Of a DNA stretch of 64,000 nucleotides, positions 54,653 to 64,000 are shown one piece after another. This stretch comes from Aphidius gifuensis (taxonomy: Eukaryota > Arthropoda > Insecta > Hymenoptera > Braconidae). A model generated the notes under the pieces. The model searched no databases and was not told the DNA's origin. It was given only the letters and a program-made list of their open reading frames with translations. The stretch covers positions 186,001 through 250,000 of the forward strand of contig NC_057789.1 in the NCBI RefSeq assembly GCF_014905175.1, given 5' to 3'. The first letter of the stretch is position 1, and every line of letters starts with the position of its first letter. The position numbers were made by a program, and so were the translations under genes.

Positions 54653-57600
54653 TTTTTAAATTGTTCAAGTTTAACTGAACCATATAAATTATTGAATGTT
54701 TGCTTTTTTTATTTTTCTTGTGGTAACGCGAATGATGATATGAAGTGGATTTTCGTTTTCCGACTCTTCCATAAATCCCAATGCAATAGTATAGCATCCA
54801 CATATATATATATACACATATAGTGGTGGCATGAAAGAGAGCTCGGTTTGCAGTTGGCCCAAGTAATCCTTTTGAACGTAGTACGTTTCTACTCGTAACA
54901 AAAGCCACCGTTGCTATACTGCCGAGCTAGCGAATGAAGTACGACTTTGTGGTCACATTGTATGTATATAGGTGGATGTATAAAATACAGAGAGAGAGAA
55001 TCGGTGAACACGAGTTTCCAAGCTCTGATGCACTGATGGTTTTTATTTTATTTTATTTTTTTGAAAAATATATGCCTTGCATTGAATGTGTGGCAGTGTA
55101 GCAGTATATAGCAACTTTTAGCATTTTGGTTTGTAGAGATAATCTATTGCAAAGCAAACACATATTGGAAATATAGTATTGCACTATCATCATAACAATA
55201 GTGTAGTGTACATATACATATATTGAAACTAAACTGGCATCAGAGAGCTAGCTTGACATTGTGTGCTGCACCACAAAATCTATAAATTCATGTGAAGCTT
55301 ACTGGTGCAAAGCCTCACATGGCTGGACCTTTTCTAGTTTAGCCAATTCAATGTTTTATACTGCGCTGTAAATTTATTTCGATACTTGGATTATTTTATT
55401 TATTTTCATATCATCGATGAAAACCATATACATAGAGTAGTAAAAAACAAAAAATAATCTATCAAAGTTTATAAAAAAATATATATTTAATTTACTAGTT
55501 TCATTTTTTTTTCTTTGTATATTGAATGCAACTACAAAATGTATATCAAAAAAAGAAATATATTTTGTTGATTTTGGAATTGGATATATATCAATGCCTG
55601 GCTTTGTGCCTAGAATAACAACAAGACCCCTTCAAGACTCAATCGTCTCTTGGTAGTTGATAGCTATCTATCTATCTAATTATGATTATGTAGTATACTA
55701 AATTTTTTTTTAATCGTAAATTAATATTATATGCGTTAATACATATTATTATATTTGAGAGATTATATATTGACTTACCCTAACTCGTGCTTCAGATAAA
55801 TTTGTCCACATTGCTATTTCTTCTCTAGTTGCCATATCAGGATATCGATTTCTTGAAAATGTTGATTCAAGCTCTTGAAGTTGTTGTGATGTAAAATGAG
55901 TTCTTTGACGTCTTTGTCGTTTATTTTTACCACCATCTTTGTCATTAGCATCAACACCAATAACTCCACTTGGTGATACACCATCATTGCCACTACGAAG
56001 TTCTTGTTTAACTTCCGTCGGTGCTCGAATTCCTGAAAAAATTCACATGATTTCTTGTCTATTAATTTTTTGCATAAATGTGTTTTTTCTTTTTTGCTTG
56101 TCTTATTTAATCGTTTAGTATAATATATATATTATCATGAAAAATAAATATTACAGTCGACAGCTGCATGATTGATTAAATATTATCCACAAAAGAATGC
56201 CGCTATCACTCTTACATTTATACATGAAATATTATTTTTTATATGCGACCAATATGTTGTCCTATTTTAATTGTGATAGTGTCGGTATAAACTATACAAT
56301 ATCTTAATCAAGATTATATTTATTTATTTTAATCGATAAAAATCTGCACTTTTCAAGTACACCCAAATATACCGCATGCACAAAATCACAACCAACAGTC
56401 CAACACCATCAAATTAATGTTGAAATTAATCGTCAAATAATATTTTAGTATGTCTCGAGAGTCTGACTGATAAATATACTAGTGAATTGCGGTATTATTT
56501 AATTAAATTAAATTTACCTTTTCTTATATCTGTTCTTTGGTTATTATTATTGTTGTTGTTATTGTTGTTGTTGTTGTTATTGTTGTTATTTCTATTGCGT
56601 GATTGTGTTGTTGTTGTTGTTGTAAACCCTGTGAGAGGTGTCACTGGAGTTGCACCAGGTGTACTTGGCGTACTTCCAGGTGTGTGTCCACCATGACCAG
56701 ATGAATCTAGCCTTGCCAGGCCATTGTTTGTTTCGTCTCGAAAATCATTTTGTGCCCACACTGTAAAATTTAATTTAAATTAATTAATATATATAAATGT
56801 TTTTCATTATATAATATTCAAAATGTTTTTATATACGCTGAGGTAAAATATTTTAAATATAAATTATTATGTAAATAAAAAAACAGAATTATGTTATTTA
56901 CATATAAAAGTGGAAAATTATTTAGTAGTTTATATTGGCCCTTTTTCAAACACGTGTAAACACAAAAGTCTACATGTAAAATGTGTGTGTGTGTGTGGAT
57001 AAAAGTAAAACAAACAAAGCAAAGGACCTCGAATCCCTCTGGGATAACTTTTATATCTTCTTCTCATTTTGTTATTTGAGTAGTAGTATCGCAGTTCCGG
57101 TCGAGCCATGAAACACTCATGAAATTTTATAATGTAAGTCGAAAAAAAAAAAAAAAAAAAAAGAAACCACTAGAGAATTTGTTACAAATCTTGTTATATC
57201 TGTGATGAATTCAATATCGTATACCTATATACATAAATTATAATTTATTTGATTATAATTATTATATCCATGAAATAATCATAATTCATTAGTCACGAGT
57301 CATTAGTCATTTTTACATATGTAGAAATGAAAAAGAAAAAAAATGTGTTAACATGATATGATAAAATGCTTGGGCCGTATGCAGCTGGATGGATATAGAT
57401 GCTTTTGGTTGAGAAAAAAAAATTTTTCAAATATAAATTTCACGTAAAATATCATGTCAAACATTGTCCAGCTACTGCTTAAAGCTTTTTCACACTTCGA
57501 AGAAGAAATTCATATAATATCGATTGCTTTCTAAAAAAAAAAGTAAAAAAAAAAACACTTAAAAATGGAGTGTCAAATAACATTTTCTTAAAAGTCTAGA

Positions 57601-60600
57601 GTCCCTGTAATAAATTTAAAAATTAGCTTTATGTAATTTCTCCTCCCCAATTCTTCTTGGAAGAAAAAAATAAAAAAAAAGAAAAGATGGGTAAGAAAAG
57701 TGTGACAGGTTGTAATTCAGAAATTTATGACTTTTCTTGGTCGGACTTGAAGTTATTTTATACCAAAGACAAACCACACGGATGTGTCTTGGGTTTCTCT
57801 TGTCTGACAGTGTCATAGTACGCGACACAAGAACAAGAACAGACATAACGGCTAAAGAAGAGACACACCAATGAATATATCTCAGCTGCTCCAAAACGTT
57901 TTTTGCTTACGGGATATATTAGCGCCGCTAATCCCCATGGATTTTACGAGCGGCTGTGCACGCGATAACTATTTTTCTTTTTTTTATTCAAGTAGTCTAT
58001 TTACTACAAACTGCATGGTATATATTATTATTACCACAAAATAAATGAATAAAAATTATATAGTATTTTTATTTAATTTTTTAACACAAACGTTTATGGA
58101 ATTTAAAGAATCAAGTGTCATTGACATAATTGATCATCTTGCCCGATATATATACATTAATATGTATTTTGGGTACAATAAAAAAATTATTATATGATGC
58201 ATGAATTGTGCGTCATCATATAGGCATTATTATACAGTGTGAAAATTTTCCATGTGCATGAATACAAAGAATAAACGAGTGATGAAAAATAAAATGAAAA
58301 AAAATAAAATTTTGGTGGGTGGTTAGTGGGGCGTATCGTCGTGGTATAACTCAATGATGAAGAGGGTCATATACATATGCATGGAATGAATATATATTAT
58401 ATATATATGTATATGTATATTGAGGGTCAACTGTGGGTTAGTTTGCCTAAAGATCCAAGACAGCTGTGGACATTGCTGGAGAATCCCACGACATATATTT
58501 TCTTTTTTATTTTATTTTTTGGGGCCAACATATTTTGGCAAATTTTTAGAATAGAAAAAATTATTTATTTAATTTATTTGATTGATATACATATTAAGGT
58601 AAAATGATTTCTTTGATTTATTATATCAAGTTGATCGAAATGAATTCATTGAGACAAAATTTTATCAAAGAAATAACTTGTTAATATTTCCATTAAAACA
58701 TAATGATTAAAAAAAGATATTTATAAAATGAAAATGGGGTGGTTTAAATCTATTGATAATTTAAATATATATTATTAAAATAGGAATGCCACAAATATAT
58801 ATATCCACATAAACTTTTAATCCCAAGTTTCCTAAGGAAGTCGTTTATTTATTAGACAATCTATATCTCGTTATATTATTTTTTATTTATATTTTTTTTC
58901 AAAAGTCACACTAACGATCTATATTTATTTATTTATATTTAAATATATTTTTAAAAAGTAAATAAAACCATAGGAAAAATAAATGATATATACCTGAGTT
59001 TGATAAACTTATTTGACGCATTAAATGAATTTTCATTTCGAGACTGTTTAAAAAATAAAAAAAAACCTTGAAAAGAAATAATTAATATTCATATAAATAT
59101 TAACATTGTTAATCTCATTATCATTTGAGTTTCCGACTGTCGTGATTTGCAAAAATATTTATTTTTTAAATTATTATGTTGTCCAGACAAGAAAAAGCAA
59201 AGAAAAAAATAAAACTTTGATGTGCGACGTGTAATTTATAAGATTTTTTTTTGACATGTGTGAAGGCTTAAATACTGAAAACAAATGATATATAAAATCT
59301 CCCGACGGACGACATGAGTGTAAAATAAAAATTCTCAAATTAGAAGACGAAGATATTTATTTGTTGAAAAAAAAAATAAAAAATAAAAAAAATACTTAAT
59401 GTAAATATTAAGCCACTGAAAAACCGCATAAAAAAAGTCAATTGTTTCCTAACGATATAGGAAATTAGAATGATTTTTAAATGTCATCAATATTTTAAAA
59501 AAATAAAAAACAAAACAAAACTCACGTCTGAGACAATTTGTTTAGTTTCAACTTGACTGTGAAATAAACTCACCGCACGTAATTCAAGATGTCTCACGTA
59601 TTTAGGGCAAAAAAGGCGTTTCCCTTGAATAAGTTGTTAGTATATAGACATATAAAAGCTGACAAATAAAATATCAAAAAAAAAAAGAAAAGAAATAAGG
59701 AAAAAAATTTCATCGAGGGTGACGATGACGTTCACACGCAAGTTGAAAGTATATCTTGAAGATTTTCAAATTTATATATGTGTAAAAAATCAAAATTTCT
59801 TTTTCTTATATTTTCTCACAAAGAGTCACGCGCGCACTTGCCATCCAATATATATATATATTTTTTTATAAAATATACTAATAATAATATATAGATCCCC
59901 TAACGTGCAGTATATATACCTATATATATACCATAATAATAAAATATAAAAAAGTCAAGTAGATGTAGATATATATATATATAATGGAAAGCAAAATGTG
60001 ACACATTCAGGACAGCTGAGATAATGGGAAGGAAATCAGTTCATTTCTATGTTGATCCGTTGGAAAATCTCGACAGGCCACCTAAGTCGAAAGTGATGCT
60101 ATAGAGTATATAGCCTATTGTTGGACCGCCCAAGTAATTTTACCTTAGCTCGTCTATCATGTATATATAATTTAAATCGATGCATTAAATTGACCTCGTC
60201 ATCCGGTGGTCTGTTTTTATTTTTTAAACTTTAGCCATAAAAATTTATATTGTATATATATGTTTGACAGATTGATATTGCTTATAAAAATATGTGGCTT
60301 AGAGGCGTGACTTGTATATCCGGAAACCGGAAATTTTTTAAAACAACACCCACTTGTCCATTAATATCAATTTGTCGTAAAATTAAATGAGCCCACCCTG
60401 ATGGAATTTCAAAAATATATATTTTTATTGTAAAAACAAGATATATTAATTTATTTATTTATATAATACTTAAAAAGTAATCACGATACAAGATTAAATT
60501 TGAAAACTTGGATTATATGTGGATAAGATTTTGACTGCAAGAGTTGCCCTCGCACTTCAACTATAAATTAGAGTATTTGTTTGCAATTTTGTGGCATCAA

Positions 60601-62544
60601 AAATAAATAAAAAGAAAAGAAAAAAATAAAATAAATAAATCTACGTGGTCCAATATATGCCCCCCAAGAGACTTAAATACATTTATACTGTACATATAAC
60701 CAAAGCAATTTGTCAACACCATTAGAAAAAAGAATAAAGGGGTTGACTTTGGGCGCATCTGCCAATATAAGCATTCAACCCTGATGTCAACTGACGATTA
60801 TAATAAAATACTAACTATTTTGGCATTATAATTCATCGGACATCATACCGTATGGCTAAACCAGCATTGGATAAATATTGGGATATGCCTTGATCGATTA
60901 AACTATCCCTGCATTATAATTTATAAGAGATTTTTTTTTCAAAGGGGTAAATATATTGACTGGCCAGTTGACAGTCAATCACACTTTGTATTTATAAAAG
61001 AATAATATAAAGTGAATTTATTTTCTTTTTTTTTTTTTTTTCCATTTATCCTTAATGTATAGATATTTTAATGACAATTTTATCGAGCAGAAAATTTTCA
61101 ATTTCTTGCTTAAAAATTAACTTAAAAAAGACATTCAATTTTTCGACTCTTATCGTAACTATACGACGTCGTTGATCGTCAACTTAAAGCCCCAATTAAT
61201 TATACTGGCTGTGTTCATTCAAGAATGTAATTACCATTCGTTTTGTATAATTAAAAAACTATATATATTTTAACAATTCGCGCAATTATTGTAATATGTC
61301 AGTAATGTATAAAAATTATTTAGATATATAGTACAGCTGGTGAACTATATATAGGTGCATCAGTTTATATATGTATTATATATAAGTGAAAAAACATTGA
61401 AATAAGATTGGGTGATTTTAGTTTAACCATGCTGTCGGGTTCGAGCCCCGGGTAAGTCTACCTTATCCCCCATAAGCCCGTGAGTTAATGAATCACAAAA
61501 CAGGTGGCGACGCTCAAGATGAAAAAAAAAATATAATAATAATAGTAGTAAGAGTTGTAGTAGTAATAAAAAAAATAATAGTAATTGCGAATAAAAGTGG
61601 AAATTTTATTTACATTAATTTCATTGTATGGAGACTAAATATTTTAAAACAATTTTTATTATTTTTTACTTGTCGATTTAAAATTATAGAAAAATTTACT
61701 TTGCAAATTTTATTTGGTCAAATTGACTAGAAATTACTTGTTAAGTTTGTCATTATTTTTTTTGTCAAGTCACAAAAAAATTATTGTTTTATGATGTCAA
61801 TGTTTTTTAGTGTCACAAATTATGATCAGAGATTTTTTTCGTTTTTCATGTGAAGACATAAAATTACAGTTGAAAAAAATTTATTACAAGTTTTTTTTTT
61901 ATGGAAATGATTGAGTAATTATATCGCAGTGTTCAGTTAATGATTAAATTTTTAAAAACATTAATTGTAAAGTGAAAAAAATTAAGTAGAATATTACAAG
62001 ACATTTTCATGACTATTGTCATGATCGCATGAGCCGCCGCCGGAAGAGATTTTTTCTCAGCGACAAAATTCAAATACCATAAAAACATGTCAAACAAAAA
62101 GATAACGTACAACAAAAAAGTTGATAAGAAAAAAAACATGAAATGTCTTTAAATATAAATCAAGCGTCTTTATATAAATATAACTTTTGTTTTTTAATAA
62201 TCAACAAAAAAACAAATCAAACTTGAATTGCAGATTGACTTACATTTGAGCTTTTCAAGAGGTTCATGTGACAATTGATGAGTGGGATTGTGGAGCATCG
62301 AGTTGTCATGATGTGAATTACCATGAACATCATGATGATGCATGGCATTTTGTAGATGATCATTGTGAAGTCCAACCATTGATGCAGCGGCAGCAGCATG
62401 TTGATAATGTTGAAGACCACTTGAATTTGATACAAGATCTTGAAGACAAATATCTGAATTACCACCACCACCACCACCACCACCTCCAACACCACCTCCG
62501 CCGGCGGCGAGTTCGAGGCTTCCCCCGCCCCCGCCGCGCTCCAT
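49676..62544 (-). CDS. Ptx1: Pitx/Ptx1 paired-like homeodomain transcription factor
   Basis: Four coding exons: 62244-62544, 56518-56760, 55779-56032 and 49676-50467, giving 529 residues to the first TGA. The start MERGGGGGSLELAAGGGG lies one base after a good acceptor (TTTTACAG), so a leader exon must lie upstream. Exon 2 is Thr/Pro-rich with a long Asn tract. Exon 3 ends inside the homeodomain, RRQRTHFTSQQLQELESTF, and the conserved intron falls between ...EARVR and VWFKNRRAKWRKRE. Lys at homeodomain position 50 marks the bicoid/Pitx class that binds TAATCC. Downstream come the family block SYNNWATKVPSPLSSKSFPW and the OAR motif SSLATLRLKAKQH, then LSACQYA near the end, as in vertebrate Pitx. 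It is a nuclear DNA-binding regulator. In flies Ptx1 acts in several tissues including the gut and nervous system. Confidence 0.95.
50468..55778. other. Ptx1 intron within the homeodomain
   Basis: A 5.3-kb intron at the conserved Pitx homeodomain splice position. It contains mixed-composition patches that could be enhancers: 50560-51070, 52190-52400, 54825-54960 (with a TAATCC at about 54863) and 55230-55330, plus a 12-bp palindrome ATCCCGCGGGAT near 53404-53415. AAT repeats lie at 54625-54650. No coding exon with compatible phases was recognised. Confidence 0.5.
54622..54651. repeat. (AAT)n microsatellite
   Basis: About nine AAT units, seen directly, within the Ptx1 homeodomain intron. Similar runs occur at 14364-14386, 16562-16592, 22274-22303, 31361-31378 and 37051-37072. 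Confidence 0.85.
56761..58993. other. Ptx1 intron upstream of exon 2
   Basis: AT-rich with poly-A runs. A short GC-richer patch at 57900-57960 contains ATTAGCGCCGCTAATCC, with a TAATCC site (57929-57934) matching the sequence preferred by K50 homeodomains such as Ptx1 itself. That makes autoregulation conceivable but unproven. No exon was found. Confidence 0.4.
58994..59043 (-). CDS. Ptx1: alternative first coding exon of Ptx1
   Basis: A 50-nt exon with a clear acceptor (polypyrimidine then AACAG at 59044) and donor (CTCAG then GTATAT). An ATG at 59036 gives MKIHLMRQISLSNS and ends in phase 1, matching exon 2 (56760), so the joined protein reads ...SNS-V-WAQND. If spliced after the MERGGG exon it would introduce an in-frame stop, so it only makes sense in a transcript with a separate noncoding leader. 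A matching donor (GCG then GTGAGT) lies at 59574, suggesting that leader and a second promoter around 59.6-60 kb. Vertebrate Pitx2 also has N-terminal isoforms from alternative promoters. Confidence 0.5.
60024..60104 (+). CDS. short ORF, 26 codons, in Ptx1 intron
   Basis: ATG to TAG on the strand opposite Ptx1, reading MGRKSVHFYVDPLENLDRPP then KSKVML. The composition is protein-like and A is at -3 of the ATG. An ORF of this length is expected often by chance, so it is recorded only because of its residue mix and the less AT-rich patch (60000-60140) in which it lies. Confidence 0.12.
   Translation: MGRKSVHFYVDPLENLDRPPKSKVML
61411..61540 (+). mobile_element. relic tRNA-derived SINE with poly-A tail
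   Basis: GGTTCGAGCCC (61438-61448) is a near-consensus RNA polymerase III B box. It lies in a T-arm-like hairpin: CGGG, loop TTCGAGC, CCCG. A weak A-box-like TTTAGTTTAACC lies only about 10 nt upstream, so the copy is truncated or internally deleted. About 70 bp of non-repetitive body follows (AAGTCTACC ... CAGGTGGCGACGCTCAAG) and then A10 with AAT units. The tail plus B box is the hallmark of a retroposed tRNA-type SINE. No cloverleaf can be drawn, so it is not a tRNA gene. Only one copy was noticed in this window. Confidence 0.5.
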
Positions 62545-63968
62545 GCTGTAAAAGGTTAACGTGGTGCCGACTTTTTTTAACACTTGTTCACAAATTATTT
62601 TTTTTCAATTTATTTATTTAGCTATTATCACTATTTTTTTTTTTTTTTTTTCTATTATAATTAATATTGCTTCAAAATTGATAATGGAAGGTTTCCGTCC
62701 AGCCACTTTGTTGTCTTTTTTTTTTGTTTATTGAAATGTTATATTCAAAATAATTTACCGAACTCTTCACTGTTAAATATTTCCATCAATCCACACATAT
62801 ACATACATTAATATGCCTTGCACTATATTTCAATACACGGAATATTATAATATAATTTTTTCAAAAAGATAATAACAAAAAAAAAAGTAAAATAAATTCC
62901 AAGATGAGGCACTGTTCTTCATGAATTTATTTGCAATGTAATTTTATATTGTTGTCGATAAATAAATATTTATTATTGTCGAGTTTCACTGACTGTTGAC
63001 ACAAACACAGTTTTATTTAATAATATCTTTACACACACTTTAATCACATTATTATTATTATTTATATAAAATAAATATATCCTTTGTCACTGCATGTGAA
63101 TAGTTATTTAACACTGACTGCCTTTGGTTTGTTGAAAATTGAAAATAAGTAGAAAACAATAATTGAATTTAATAGAATAAAATAATGCAAGGCTTTTTTG
63201 GGTAGTTGTAGTTGTAGTAGCCGTGGTTTTGTTGGTAGCTAAGTCAGCGGCGCTTAAGTTGAGCTTTTCGGACTGCCTGTCGGCTTAAGTCTCTAAGTCG
63301 GGTAAGCCGTATGGATCTAGTGGTCTTGGTTTGTAACTGCACTAGCTAGACGATCTGGCTGCTTGCTTTCTTGGATGCTTGGTTGGTTGGTTGGATGGAT
63401 GGTTGGTTGGTTGGTTGGTTGGTTAGTTGCCGGGCGGCCAGGCTGGCTGCTTGACTGTCTGACTGCTGCGTCTATCCTATTTTCCAACCCTAGCTTTGAT
63501 AACTTTAACATCCCCCTCTTGTATCTTCGATAGAGCTGTGGTATCCTATATGTATATATATTTTATTTTGTCTCTTTCTTGTCAATATATATATATATAC
63601 ACAATATACCAACTAAAATCATCTTCTATCCACGAAAACGTTGTTGGATAATACTACTTTTATACTATACTATACACTGCCAAAAGCACAAACTCAACAA
63701 GACCCCTACTTGCAGCATGTTTGAGACTCTGCGCGATACTCTCAACTCCTATATTCTATCCCCAACATTTATTTTATATCCCTACTACTATCATATTTAT
63801 CTCCCACTCGTTGTGGACCACTTTATTGCCCCTCCCATTTATACAAAGAGAGATAGAGAAATGTAACCATGTACTTGTACTCTCTCTCTCGTTCTCTCTT
63901 GCTGTATCATATCACATTTTATTTTACCAGTCATCACAGTTTTTTTTTTTTTTTTGATATTTATTTAC
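62545..63968. other. upstream Ptx1 intron or leader region
   Basis: The region upstream of the MERGGG exon has no coding frame that reads well. It includes a GC-richer patch (63190-63480) with a TTGG/GGAT repeat. The apparent 64-codon minus frame there is simply a translation of that repeat. The region may contain a promoter, or may be intron between the exon at 63969 and the MERGGG exon. Confidence 0.45.
63380..63424. repeat. (TTGG)n-type tetranucleotide repeat
   Basis: About ten TTGG units with two GGAT interruptions, seen directly. A shorter similar repeat lies near 39285-39300 in the PAQR3 promoter region. Confidence 0.85.
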
Positions 63969-64000
63969 CTGAAAAATCCAAGTTCAAATGCATATCATCA
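63969..64000 (-). CDS. Ptx1: candidate distal first exon of Ptx1, cut by window end
   Basis: A good donor (TTTTTCAG then GTAAAT) closes an exon that runs off the window. In its only open frame an ATG at 63993 gives MHLNLDFS, ending in phase 1. That fits exon 2 (56760) exactly as the 58994 exon does, giving ...FS-V-WAQND. Spliced instead to the MERGGG exon it can only be a noncoding leader, because the phases do not match. Which of the two it is depends on sequence outside the window. Confidence 0.35.

Noticed and set aside
61431..61460. tRNA gene
   Set aside because: A T-arm-like hairpin is present, but acceptor, D and anticodon arms cannot be formed. The poly-A tail points to a SINE relic instead.
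62217..62495. Second minus-strand frame (poly-Val then hydrophobic) within Ptx1 exon 1
   Set aside because: It is an out-of-frame reading of the Gly and His codon repeats. The MERGGG frame has the acceptor, start and phase needed to join exon 2.
63317..63511. 64-codon minus-strand ORF with Asn-Gln-Pro-Thr repeats
   Set aside because: It is a direct translation of the TTGG/GGAT tetranucleotide repeat, with no other coding evidence.

Overview
This is very AT-rich animal DNA, dense in homopolymers and microsatellites, with intron-split genes. Fly-type orthologues (an effete-class E2 enzyme, a Pitx/Ptx1 homeodomain gene, a PAQR3-like receptor, a calpain-family gene) point to an insect. A hymenopteran such as a parasitoid wasp would fit the AT bias and the long Asn/His/Gln tracts, but that is inference. 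No bacterial, CRISPR or intact transposon features are seen.

Layout. 1-7.1 kb: no supported gene. 7.2-8.0 kb (minus): small gene of unknown function. 8.7-11.4 kb or beyond (minus): large low-complexity coiled-coil protein. 11.4-23.1 kb: mostly gene-poor, with a few weak exon candidates. 23.2-26.65 kb (plus): divergent calpain, 13 exons visible. 26.8-31.6 kb (minus): five-exon gene of unknown family with two alternative first coding exons, convergent with the calpain. 33.2-34.0 kb (minus): single-exon protein with four E-[IL]-P-W motifs, divergent from effete (34.6-36.75 kb, plus). 40.25-43.0 kb (plus): PAQR3-like seven-pass protein. 43-49.1 kb: gene-poor, with one GC-rich island near 46.1 kb. 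49.1-64.0 kb (minus): Ptx1, with introns of several kb and a relic tRNA-type SINE in one of them.

The strongest unexpected signal is at the 3' end of Ptx1. After the expected stop (TGA at 49676-49678) the same frame stays open for 69 codons, meets a second TGA (49466-49468), then stays open for 112 more codons to a TAA (49127-49129). The last segment looks protein-like. This suggests double stop-codon readthrough or an unseen splice form. Ptx1 also shows three candidate first exons that all end in phase 1 and so join the same second exon. Other items of interest are the calpain that keeps its Cys/His/Asn triad but has lost its EF-hand ligands and gained a nuclear-signal-like tail, and the EIPW-repeat protein.

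Exon boundaries were read by eye from splice consensus plus reading-frame continuity. Calls of noncoding exons, promoters and short ORFs are tentative.
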